The notes below the pieces were generated by a model, which was not told the origin of the DNA, ran no database searches, and was given only the letters and a program-made list of their open reading frames with translations. Of a stretch of DNA of 64,000 bases, positions 12,090-24,519 are shown piece by piece. Made by a program: the position numbers and the translations under genes. The DNA is from Bugula neritina (lineage: Eukaryota > Bryozoa > Gymnolaemata > Cheilostomatida > Bugulidae). Where the stretch lies: positions 29,843,140-29,907,139 of the forward strand of contig OZ037766.1 of assembly GCA_964035545.1 (NCBI GenBank), read 5' to 3'. The stretch's first letter is position 1; each line of letters begins with the position of its first letter.

Positions 12090-14597
12090 CCATATTAACG
12101 TGTTACTCTAACAGTTGGTAACCATAGTAACACTGGATACTTATGGCAATGCTGTATAGTTTTGCTTGAAGTAGCTGCAATGGCTCTCTCAGATATTTTT
12201 ATCAACTGCATATACCAGTACAATATGTGATAGTTATAGAGAGAGTTTTTTTTATTTTATTCTTTTGCTGCTACATAAATCCAATATTTTTTATATAAAA
12301 CATTATAATTACGTACAGACTTTGGGGATAAAGCAGCACAATTTATGTTTTTGTGGTTAAATACATACATAAAAATTTTATATATAGCTAAATCAAAATT
12401 ACCTAAGAAAAATAAAGACAAAATGCACATCTTTTGTTTTTGTAGTTAAAATATTTATGTTTCAATAACAAAATGTGTATAACAATTAGTAAAATATTTA
12501 GCTATAAAATTATTTGTACCCTTACATTATTTATGCTTAAACAGATAAAACTAGTTCATTGATTGAAAGATTATAAATATAAATGCAAAGATGTGGGGTA
12601 TTACAATGTTGAATGGTGTAACTGTTGTGTTTTAATATATATGTATATTTCTGAAGACCAATGAAAATTTGTCTGAATGAAAAAAAGTACTAAGGTTATA
12701 ATAGTCTAAAAATAGCTTTTTGCGGTAGCCAAAATAGCTGAACGCAAGCAAATAACACAACTAAAACATGTAGGATAGCTAAAATAGCTATAACAATACA
12801 ATTAAAACTATAATGATATAAGGAGAGTTTTCCATGTTCTATAACTAGTAATCTCCCAACAGATAGCATAATATATACTTATATTAGTTATTACACACAA
12901 TATAGTATAGTTACAATTGTTGAGTAGTAGAATGAGAATGCTTTTAGTTCGCAATGCATACTAACTATATTCAAGTGAAAGCTGCATCTCTCAAACTTTA
13001 CTTGGTATTAAACTAACAGATTACAACAGATCATAAAGATGTCATAGATGCGCAATGGCAAGCTTATCAATTTATATGATAAGATTACGTTTATCATAAC
13101 TTGCATAGAAGAATTGCAAATTTAAAAAGTAATCAAAGATTGCACTACATGGTTTTGTTTTGCAAAAATTTCCTAAATACATAACAAATATTTGTAAATG
13201 TCATTATACTTGTGTTCAGTTGTGATTTGATTAATTTTTTTATGGTCATGACTTGGTTATTGTTGAAATGAGATTTTTGTTGAATACAACACATGCAACT
13301 TTTAATTTAAAGTTAAATACAGGAAAATGAAATTAAACTAGAAATGAGCAACAGGACATGGATCACTCAGGTTATAGTATCTAATGTCCATGTTAAACCA
13401 TATAAATTATCAACATCATTGGCAGTGCATATAATTTAATAAATTTTTTTCTACATATCTCGGTTATCAAGTCAAATTATCATCACAATTGAATTTTTCA
13501 TCCCTTATCATCATAACTCTTGTAATGGTGATAAGACATTATTGAATAGAAAACTATATCCTCATCTGATAGTGTTTAGTATATTGCTTATCTATCCCTT
13601 CTAAAACTTTTATGGCCGGAAAATTTGTGTTGGGGATTTCTGGAAACAAATCTATAGTTATTTATTTTTATTTAACTGTTAATTCAGAGTTTTACAGCAA
13701 CAAATTTTCTATCTATGGGGAATTTTTAAGTCTATGAGAGTTGATGACTCATTCTTACAGGTTAATTGCACGTTATTTGCATTTTTGTACTCGGATCAAT
13801 AAGCATAGCTGCAATTCTATAGCAGATACTTGAAGCATTAGAAGTTGTTTATCAAACCAGCTAAACAAAAACTTACATACATCATGCATAAGACCTGTGC
13901 ACAAAAAATCAAAGTCCATAACGAAGGCGAATGCGATGCACATTGTTTTCTTTGAACTAGGTAATTCAATACAACACAAAAGGGGAATTCCATTTTTATG
14001 GTAATATAAAAAGGGACTTCCCCTAATGGGAAGTATACGCATTGCATTACAATAGCATATTCCCTAATCAAAGGAGCTGCACATAAGACTAGTAGCAAGT
14101 AAAGTATACAAGTTGTGTTAATCAAAGATGCAACAATTTGCTGAGGTACGTTATTATGCTATTGTAATCTTTGTATTATGTTCTTATATACATTATGTTC
14201 TTATATACAAAACAAATATGGTTAAAACTGTAACTATGTTTAGTTTTAATGCTTATAGCTATAAGTACATGATGTCTTTTTAAACAGAGTGCTATAGTAT
14301 ACAACTGTTATCAAGTGCTATGACTGCTATAGAGGCCTGAGTAGAACGTATCTTGGTACGAAAGATTGAAATCAGTAATGTACTTGTAAATCGAAATCTC
14401 TTTATTATGTAAAGTGAATCTCAATAACAATTTTGTGTTTTAGACCACACAATGTGATACATGATTTTAGTAAGTCTATTTACTAACAAAAAATACTTTA
14501 ATGATGCTAGTATACTCTTTATATGTTATAGGTAGTGATAGTAGGTTAGTAGTAGCAAACCATAGCTTACAAGACAATAGCTTCTAACCAAACTGCA
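12090..14597. other. Intergenic region between RING genes B and C
   Basis: Contains the presumed 3' UTR of B, an AATAAA at 12411 and the upstream region of C. The rest is AT-rich DNA without credible exons. Overlapping minus-strand ORFs at 13773-14125 lack domain features and appropriate splice context and were not called. Confidence 0.6.
12411..12416 (+). terminator. Candidate poly(A) signal of RING gene B
   Basis: AATAAA about 320 bases after the TAA of gene B. In AT-rich DNA such hexamers occur by chance, so this is a candidate only. Confidence 0.35.
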
Positions 14598-15811
14598 ATG
14601 GAGAAATCACTCCGAAGTCTACTCAACTGTAACATATGTAAACAGGAAGTAGATGAGTTAAAGGTGTTGCCATGCCAGCACACCGTCTGTTTACCTTGTG
14701 CCAAACAACTGAATGTTGTTAAGAGAAAATTTACTTGCAGTATTTGCAAAAAGGTTAGTAGTTATTTAATATTATAAACACAAATCTAGTAAAACAGTAT
14801 TATGTTTTCTATTTTATATAGGAATAATTTAATCTATCTGCTTTTTTATTCTTTTGCTATTTAGAGTTCTTTTTATAAATTGAAAATCAAAAATACAAAA
14901 TACAAATTTATATGAACCCTTGTTTCTAATTATTCATCTAAGGTTTGATTTAATTGTTATGCAAAGGTTTGAGCTCTGAGCTATATTTTAATCAGTAGAA
15001 TTTTTACTGTAAATAGGAACACCCGATGCCTAATGGAGGTGTTGGCAATTTGCCAGATAGTTTGGTAGGAAAACAGCTCAAAGACCTCGTCAAAAGTGAA
15101 CAACTCCCAGATATTAGTGGTAAAAGTGATAACGAGACATCAGAGGTTCAGCAGCTTGTAGCTAGTAAGTATATATATAGCATATATACTCAAGGATGAA
15201 TATTGGTTGAATTGGTACACATTTGCTGGTTGAAGTAAAATAACCTGTTTCTCCAGCTTCTCCAGTTACTTAAATCATATGAGTATAATTAAAATGCTTT
15301 GATACAATTATATAAGCTAAGTTTTCAGGTTTTTTGCTTCAAAATTAAATCTACTGGTATAAAATATAGAAAAACTCAGCAGACAGCTTTTTCTGCAATA
15401 ACTTACATAAATTGTAAATTAAAGTATGAACCATTATCGCACAAATTGAAATTCATATAAAAGCAGTTTTAATGAGCTGAAAACTGGTAATCAGTCAAAA
15501 TCACTAATTACTCTCTAAAAAATACCAAGCTGTTTATGTTGAATGGATTATTTTCACATTTTTATAAAAAGATGGAGCAAGTTCTATGTTAGAGAGAGGT
15601 GGTAAGGAGAAGGGTGATGCAGTTGTAAGGTCTCCTTCCAGTAACGTGACTAAAATTCTGGCTGGTGGTGGATTTGGCTCTGTTCCAGCTAAAGGACGTA
15701 GAGGTGATGCAACCAAGACATCTCCAAGCATAGCAACTCAAACTATGAGTGTGAAAGTCAAGAAAAAGCCAGTACAGTCTCAGCCACAGTCTAACAGTGA
15801 GGGCAATATTA

Positions 15812-15888
<77 letters not shown>

Positions 15889-18800
15889 TACAAGTATATA
15901 CATTTATAATAATATTTGTTTTAGCTATTTGCCTTATTTACTTAGTCACTGATGCTCCAATTCCCTCTCTCATTCATTAACTCACTCACTCCATCATGGG
16001 CAGAATTTTTCAATGTATAAACATATATATATGCGACCTTCAAAAAGTCATCCATCTTGAATAGTTTTGGCTTTTTTTAAATTTCACAGAAGTTGATGCT
16101 AAAGCAGCCCAAAACTTGGTGAAAGAAATGAAAGAAGAGTTGGAGACAGCGAGCAGCTGGTTTGTTGAAGCCTGTCGCAGAGTAAGTCTCTTATAAACAA
16201 GTTTTCCTTATTAAAAGCAGTCTGGGTTTAACAATTTATATAAAGCTATCTTAGCAGTCATTATATATTTGACTTACAGCTTGTTAAAAATCACATAGGA
16301 AAGGCAATGTTACACTATAAGTGTTTTTCTATATTATTTCGCAATTTGTTGGTGGCAGATAACTCTATGTAATTGTAAATTGTATTAAAAGTTGAAAACT
16401 TGCATGAGTAACGCTATAATATGATTGCTTATATTGATGAGTCTTTAAAATTATTCTGCGATATTCGGCTTTTGCCTAGGTGATATACATTATTAAGAGC
16501 AAATAGTTATTTATAACACGTTGGCCTTATAGCTAGCTTTAAGCATTCCTATACTTGAAGTATGCTACATGTACATAGTTCGGGTATTCATGTTCACTAT
16601 TTTTTTCTCCTGATGCCTTCATGGGTCTGAATTTACTATATTTTTGCATTCTGTACTTTATCTACATGCATAATGAGTAGTGACAGTGATAAAAATTCAC
16701 TATTGTACCAGTTTTATGTTGAGTATGGGCTTAAAATTGTTCTTAAATATCATTTATCTTATATAATATAGTATTCTCAATTCAAGCTTCAATGAAAAGA
16801 ATATATATACACTTTGAGATAATCAAATACTCTTTGAAGAATTTGCCTTTAAGGTTTCAACATAATATTCATACCTAATAAATTGTATTGTTGTTGTGTT
16901 TAATACATGCAAGCAACATATGTTGTACCATGCAGGTACTGTTTCGATTCTCATGATAAAAATTTACATAAAGTGAAGAATAACTCTTAATATTTTATAA
17001 AGGTGATATAGAATAGCTCCAATTTGTATGTATTTATGTAGATGGGGTGGTACAAAGAGTCCCTAGACAACATGAGAAACCATGCTACAAGTGTCAAGAA
17101 AGTCTACCAGGACCACCAAAAGACTCTAAAAAAGCCCTTCAGTGCAAAGGTGAAAGCACTTTCATTTAATTAATTGGTGAAGCCATGAATTTAGTAACAT
17201 TACGCATCATGCACAGTTTAATTTATTTAATGATACAAATTAGAAAATTGTATCAATTTATTGTGCTGATCATAAAGTAGCAAGTTAAATGTCAGAACGT
17301 GACATAATGCTTTATCTATAGCTAAAAGATTTAGACTCTGCTTTAACCGAAAGAACCGAAGATAGTACTGCAAAATTGGGTGTGCTGGAACCTTGCGTGG
17401 CTAAAATGGAGAATGTGATTAAGTCGTTACCTGAGTGTAGCAGCTTAAGCTGGAGATCACGTCGGAGAGATATCCCGCCTGACGAGATCAGAGAAACGAA
17501 AGCTAATTTTGAGAAACTAGAGACTATGAATAAAGAAGTCGAGGCTATACCTATTGGTAGGAGTTAAATTTATAAATTTCAATTTTTGTAGTTGGCGAGC
17601 TGTGTATGTACATTACATTTCATTTATCCTATATTAATCCGTCTATATCTCTCACCTTCAAACTTTTTGAGGGTTTCATGCTCAAAAGATTTGGTTTCAT
17701 AATAACTTTTGTGCAATCATATCATGAAAATATTTGGAGTTCCTCATCACTTGTTGTTTCTAGTCTGCTCTGAAGCCTGTGGTATTATAAGACTAATAGT
17801 AATTATAGCTGACTTTCATTACGTGCTATTCTTAGCTTTTCTTAACCACTAAGATAACTTGAATGTTCAAACTTTAAACTAACAAGTCTGCTCAGTGATT
17901 AGAGAGTTTCAGGGATGTTTTAATGAAAAGAAATAAAGAAATAATAAAGGATGAAAAAACAATAATGATAACTAACAAACAAATAATAGATAATAATAAA
18001 TAATGTGTAGGCGTTGGCAATTTTGTTAAAATTAGATTATATAGTGTTTGAATGAATAAATATTTTACTATTATGTAATATATGTGGAACCACCTGTTTA
18101 CCTCAACCGACTTCATATAATATAGTAAAATTCTAAATTGTAATCTTACCATATAGACTGTGGAGCACAGATTTATTTTAGCACAGTTGATAGATGAAGG
18201 TAAGCATTATAGCCTAGCTGTTGCATGGACTATTTGGTAGAATTTACGCAAATTTCTTTTGAAGTTTTTTAATTTAACTTAAATGGCTTCTCTGGCTTTA
18301 TTTAGACTTGGACTACAGTGAATACATTGAAGTAGGGGACTACGTACGTCTTACAACGCTGGAAGAAGCAGAGACTATAATGCCTAGTTATTATCGTGGA
18401 TATAAAGTCAGTTCAGATGCCCGTATTGAGAATATTCTGAACAGTAAAGTTACTCACACCAGTGTTGGTAGATATCTGAGAGAGACTTACTCTGGAAATA
18501 AAAGAGTAAGTTATATTTACATGTTTTTGTTAAGATTCTGGCAAAACACTTCTCATGTATTTTGCTCAAAGCTATAGCTTGTGCATAACATCTGTTCAAA
18601 ATGTTAAAACAAAGGGTTGTATAAATTGTAATAAAAACATTTTTATAATATGAATGTTATATTATGAATATATTCATTATATATTTTTTTATTTTAAAAC
18701 TTAATATAGAGATTAAATGCTAAAGAATTGTGATCTTTTTAACTCTGATTTATTATTTGTAATTGTTTCTGCGAGTTGATGTTAGTATTTATATATTATT

Positions 18801-21584
18801 ATCAGTAATATAAGTTGCACAATGACTTTTAGTATACAATATATAGCTCTCAAATTTCAAATTTTGTTTACAGAAAAAATTTTCAGTCAATTGGCATTAA
18901 TTTAATTTAAAGCTAGTTTACTGCATATTCTCCCCACAGGTTCTAATGGCTGTATTCCCTGAGCAGATTGACTGGAAGGGACCAGAAGGGAGTTTAGTTA
19001 AGTGTCAGAAGAAAGTTAGTCTTCCTTATATTGGAGACAAAGTTAAAATAAAACCTTCCGTCACCAAACCACACTTCTCATGGGATGGCATCAGACAAAA
19101 GAGATGGTAATGTTCATAAATGTGTTCATGGTACCGTAATAAGTAAAGTTGTGATTTCAAAATTCTGCTTAATAATCAAAAATTAGGTAGTTTCTTATAT
19201 GAATTTCAATTTTATTAGCCAATTCTTATGCTACACGAAAACTTAAAACTACTTGCAAAATATGTGATTAGATTATGCGAAGCTTGAATTTTTTTTAAGT
19301 TTTGCCATGCAGAAAATCCTTTTCTTTGGCCCAAAATAAAATTTTCAAACGTCTATGGCTTTAAATAGGTGAAATTAAGCTCAAACTATCTATGGTTTCT
19401 TGACTCTCAAAGTAAAAACTGGGAAACCTATTTAGATTAAAATGAGTTTTGTTACATATAGACAGATACAAGTGCATTTGTAAATGATGCAATTTACTAA
19501 AATACATTTTTATTGGTCTGCATTGTTTGGGAAATATTTGAAATATATGTGTTTACAACCACATGTTTATCTGCAGACTACAGCTGTAGTTTCAGAGAAG
19601 TGCTATATTTTGTGAAGAATTAAATTAGCTGTTACGAAAAGAAGCAATCACTTAAATCTTACTTTGGATGATTTTGAACTGTGTTTTAATTTGAGTAAAT
19701 AAATCTATTTAGTAAAGGCACTTTGGAAAGCATCAAATCAGAAGGACCTGCTAATGACCTGATGGTGATTGTAAACTTTCCTGAGAATCATGACTGGAAA
19801 GGTCTGTACAGTGAGATAGAGCTTGCTCCTTCTTGTGGACTGGAGGTAGGAAGCACAATCTTTTGGAAGTATATATTATAAGAAAGTTGCCATGTTATTT
19901 TTAGTAGTAATAAAATTGCATATAAATATTTTGCAAAAACATGCGTAGGCTAGTATAATTTCCATTATTGTTATGATAACTCTTAATTTGCAATAAAATA
20001 TCATACATAAACATCAACACTAAACAAAGAATACATTATAACAGATAACTTATTTTCCTAAAGCTAGTGCATTTATTAGTTTAAAGTTATCTACATGCGT
20101 ATTAAAACCATACATAAAAATGTTTTTATAATTTTTATTAAACTTTCTCAGCAGAGCAAAACTATTTTTAAGGATAATTTATAAGCAAGCATTATAGCTG
20201 TTTTGTTTTGTAACTAACATCTTTTTATGTATATAGCTACATATAGATTACATTATTATATACTGCTGTAGGAGTATATATTACAATACTGTATACAGAT
20301 ATAAGAGTATATATATTACACCAAATAGGTTGGAGATGAAGTGAGAGTAAACAGTAACATATCCGAACCATCCAGAGGCTGGGCCGGAGTAAATGGAAGT
20401 AGCGTTGGAAAAATCACGGCTATTGAAGGAGCTGAAGGTCAAGAAGAGGTCACGGTTGATTTCCCAGAATGCAAAGACTGGGTGGGGTTAGCTACTGAGC
20501 TAGAAATGTCTAGAGAACCTATTAAAGGGGAGAAAGTGCAGGTAAAACTCAACACTAGATATTGTTATGATTTGGTTTTCCGATATATTTTTTATAGTTC
20601 TTATGACAGTTCAATAAAAATATAAAGCTATAAGTATATTATGCTGACACATAAAGCTGACACATATCTATTATGCTGACAGGTGAAACTGACACATACT
20701 TATTATACTGACAGGTGAAACTGTCACATATATATTATGCTGACACGTAAAACTGACACATATTATACTGACAGGTGAAACTGACACATGTATACTATGC
20801 TGACACATAAAACTGACACATATATATTATACTGACAGGTGAAACTGACACATATTCATTATGCTGACAGGTGAAACTGATACATATATACTATGCTGAC
20901 ACATAAAACTGACACATATATATTATGCTGACAGGTGAAACTGACACATATATATTATGCTGCCACATTAAACTGATACATGTATATTATGCTGACAGGT
21001 GAAACTGATACATATATATTATGCTGACAGGTGAAACTGACTGTAGAAACACCCAAACTCGGATGGGGAGGAGCAACTCATGAGGATGTTGGAGAGCTCG
21101 TTGAGATAGTTGAGAGCTCCAAAGGTTCATGTAAAATAATGCAAATAAATAACATGTCGAAAGTAAAAAAATGTTTTTTTTCCATGAAGTTGTACAAAGT
21201 ATGCAGTGATTTTTTTATCAACTTCAGATAACTTTATTTGCACATGCAAATATTTTTAAAATTTTTGTTAATAATCTTAACAGTATGTAATGTAATTAAA
21301 CCAGAAATCTCATTCAATGTGAGTTCAGCTAATAGTTGTGTTTATAAGGTCGAGTCGGAAATGTGAAGTTTGCTGGAAAACCTGAACGTCCATTTCAAAT
21401 TGAAGATTTGGAACTTGCCCGGTATCAAGCACCAAGCTATGACGAGAGATCGCAAGTTGTCCTTCCTTTTTGGCAAATGATGCAACTCGTGAACCCTGGG
21501 TTTGGCTTATTTGGAGCACAAAACCTCTTTTATGATGAAAGTTATGACTGTTATGACGACGGTTATGATGACTATTACGATTAA
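14598..21584 (+). CDS. RING / coiled-coil / KEG-like SH3-repeat protein, paralog C (668 aa)
   Basis: Exons: 14598-14753, 15017-15164, 15572-15796, 16090-16181, 17042-17149, 17322-17556, 18306-18505, 18940-19106, 19713-19845, 20329-20541, 21031-21124, 21349-21584 (TAA); 2007 nt, all phases agree. The exon plan matches B; the 108-nt and 213-nt exons are the same length in both. It has an N-terminal C3HC4 RING, a basic Ser-rich linker with AGGGFGSVPA, a coiled-coil stretch (about residues 177-321) and four SH3-like repeats from about 327, 413, 489 and 557. R3 (VGDEVRV..GWAGVNGSSVG) and R4 (VKLTVETPKLGWGGATHEDVG) are close to those of B. The C-terminal tail is Tyr/Asp-rich (DESYDCYDDGYDDYYD), absent from B. 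The start is ATG 14598, because the codon matching gene A's ATG is ATA here (14577) with an upstream in-frame stop. Probably an E3 ligase. Confidence 0.88.
15807..15889. repeat. (TA)n microsatellite in intron 3 of RING gene C
   Basis: About 80 bases of nearly pure TA with a few TTA interruptions. It begins only some 10 bases after the proposed exon 3 donor (AACA/GTGAGG at 15796/15797). Confidence 0.95.
20640..21049 (+). repeat. Minisatellite carrying copies of a splice acceptor
   Basis: About thirteen units of roughly 32 bases built on TATTATGCTGACAGGTGAAA followed by CTGACACATA. Seven units upstream contain the same CTGACAG/GTGAAACTG junction as the true acceptor of exon 11 of gene C (21030/21031). 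The other units carry GACACATAAAACTG in place of the AG. The array therefore ends inside the coding exon. Confidence 0.92.
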
Positions 21585-21865
21585 TTGTGAAACTGATTAC
21601 AATTATGACAGTTAGATGATGGAGATCATATTGTCATTGCCGCAGCCCTAACTCTTTGTACTGCAAACAGTGTAACTACTGCACAAAGATAAATTAACTA
21701 TTCAACTAAATAATGGTTCATTTTAAGTTTGTCTTTATCACATCTTCTGTTTTTTAACAGCCAGTTATATGGATAATTAGCACAAATTTGATTATATCTT
21801 ATATTACCTATCTCACATATTATAATATTTATACTTTTGTTCGTGTGTTTTGTTTGTTATGTTGC

Positions 21866-21871
21866 AATAAA
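21866..21871 (+). terminator. Candidate poly(A) signal of RING gene C
   Basis: AATAAA about 280 bases after the TAA of gene C, followed by AT-rich and T-rich sequence. A reasonable 3' end for the gene, unproven. Confidence 0.4.
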
Positions 21872-22222
21872 TAACTTAATTCATGATATTTACATAAACA
21901 TTAATCAGAAATATATTAATTTTGCATTAGCATTCTTCAAATACATCTATCTATGTATCTATAAATCAACCCTAAAATAAAAATGTGGTGTCTAAAGATG
22001 CTGGCCTATAAAGCTATAGGTTTTCTTTTATTTTATGCAAAAATTAAACTTTATTGTAGAATTAATGAAAGGTGTGGGTAAGGTTCTCGCGTGGAATAGT
22101 TTCTAGTTACTCAGTACGTTCCTGTGTTTAGAATGATTGCTCAACTTTCGTGAAACCAGTAGATTCAATATTTGAAAAAATATCTTTTTGAGATAATTGT
22201 TGTTAGGAATCTAGTAGCTCCT

Positions 22223-22292
22223 ATATTGGTGTGATGCATAGTGTGCCTGCTTGCAAGCTGAAGGTCTCAGGTTCGAATCCCTGTGGCGGCAA
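22223..22292 (+). repeat. tRNA-like fragment (pseudo-tRNA or SINE head)
   Basis: Contains a perfect box-B-like GGTTCGAATCC (22270-22280) preceded by a TTGCAAG anticodon-loop-like segment. The T-stem has mismatches and the acceptor and D stems do not pair well, so it does not look like a working tRNA. A tRNA-derived SINE remnant is the likeliest reading. Confidence 0.35.
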
Positions 22293-24519
22293 GTATTTTA
22301 CAGATATAGCCTTATAATATCGTTTTTATAATAATAAATTTTGTGATCTTGGACTAGAGGCTACATCTTGATGACATGGTTTGTGACGTGTGCATATGCC
22401 TTATTAGTAATCACCTCTCCATATTTATCAAGTCTTATGTTGCATAGAGGACAACTCCTAACTATTTATTAGATATCCCTATTGTTTGCATGTGGTAATG
22501 TGTAAATATTTTATTCCAAGGACAGTTACCAAATTTTGCAAACTATCAATATCTATACAAATCTCTAAATAATTGGAAGAAAATATGTAAATATTACCAA
22601 CATGCTCACAACATGCTAACAACAAAACTCACACTAGTGAGACTCCGTTAAGGCAAAGGTCATTTTTGATAATTTTAGATTGATTTGCTTTAAACGCTCT
22701 TTGCTCCATGGTTCCGTGAAGTTTTTTTAGACCACATAATGTTTCGATATTTCTATTGTACCTCTGAATACACTTCCATAAATACAAAATAATTAGGCAT
22801 GCTTGAAATTCACCTGTTTCCAGATTCAGGATCCTATTAAAGCCCTGCTTCCCACATTTCCTGATATAGCATTGAAAGTGGCATTATTATATAACCTGAC
22901 AAATTAGGAGTTACTTAAAAGCTGAAGAAGGATGAAAGCTTACACTGAACAAAGTGTAGTTAGTGTAGCGTCAAGTCCTTTGTTGGGTACAAACCAATTT
23001 CTCAGCAGCTGAAAATAAATGTATGATAATGATGGTGCAATATGCTGTCTTTTATATAAAAGTTGCTGGAACTTGTTAATAAATACTGTATAATTAGGTG
23101 TCATCTTTTATAGACGCTTTCCAGTTAGAAGCTAGGCTAAAGTTCCCACTTATAAATATTTACATCATTTACACACCATGCATAGAGTGTGGGCTGCATG
23201 AAAGCCTTCTAATGCTATTTTTTTGCAGTTATGTATGTAAATGAATTATTGAAGACAGAACAATAGAAATGTGACTAAGTAGATTCCTATTTATAGGCAT
23301 TATGTATTTACATGTCTTTGTATGTCGATTGTATACATTATTGTCTGTTGTAGGTGGAAAGGCTTAAAAAGAATTACACAACATTTCAAGGAAATATCAG
23401 GATAGTCATGACACATGATAATATAATAATAATAATGCATGTGAGGATTAATTTATAAGTAATATGTCAATTATTACAAAAAAACAGTTTGCAGTGTTAG
23501 TGTTTGTGTGACTTATAGTATCTTGTTGACAGTTTGCAATACTGGGGGAGGGGGATGGGCATCTGAACAACGAGTTCTCCTAATTTATTTTCTCTAAAAA
23601 TTATTTTAACCAAAATCTTCTATATAATAACTACATTAATTAAACCTGAGTTCTTTTTCAATTTTATCCAACAAAAACACATAATGGATGAATTTTTGAT
23701 CATTAGAGGATGTGTTTTGATTTCCAGAGATGAATTAATGAAAAATTGTTGATGTAAGTTTTGCACCACAGTTCAAGAAATTAAGCTGACTAAACCAAAT
23801 TTATTTGGTTGCAAAAAACTGATATTAAAGCATATATATAGCCATGCAATCATATATTAAAGAATGATACTTTTTCCGAGTTAGAAATTATTTGCAGTTC
23901 ATGCAGAAGTTATAGGCACCTGATTTGTGAAAATATGACAATGTATAAATCCAAGATGATGGTGTAGCTGTATCTATAGATGTATGTAACTTTTTAAAAG
24001 TAGAACAATGCATACTAGACTTTAAAATTTCTAAATATTTAAGATTAATTTGTTTAATTATTTTTAGATATTACTAAACTTTGCTCCTTTGAAGAACATA
24101 TCACAGCATGTGCTAATTGTTAACTTTATTATAGACAAATTGTATGAAAGAGTTTTATTTAACAAAACTCAGCTGGTGTGCAGAATAAGTTGTATATACA
24201 GTATTATGCAATCAGAAAAATGCGGTAGATAGTAAATAGTAAATAATATCAGAATATCATTAAATATAGGTCAGATGTTTATAATAATGCCAATAATTGA
24301 TGTTTGCTTAACACAATATATTATTGCTATATTACAATAATTAAAACTATCACTATGTTCAATTGACTTTTGATAATAAGTCAATCTAATGAAACTACAA
24401 TCATAAGTTAAAACAATTTGCAACGATAAATTCATCGTACACAGGCACCTGTTCCCATACCGCAAAGTCATGAAAACGTAGCGTTGTGATATCAATACGT
24501 ATAGAAATACTGGAAGCTT

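Larger units (their letters stand above)
21585..24519. other. Intergenic region between RING gene C and the GPCR
   Basis: No coding exon recognised. Holds the 3' UTR of C, a tRNA-like fragment near 22223-22292 and otherwise unique AT-rich sequence. It lies between the 3' ends of two convergent genes. Confidence 0.6.

Noticed and set aside
15586-15909. 107-codon ORF in gene C ending in Tyr/Ile repeats
   Set aside because: Its first part is true exon 3 (15572-15796); the Tyr/Ile tail is read-through into the (TA)n intron.
22223-22292. A working tRNA gene
   Set aside because: Box B is perfect but the stems contain mismatches and the acceptor ends do not pair; kept only as a pseudo-tRNA or SINE remnant.
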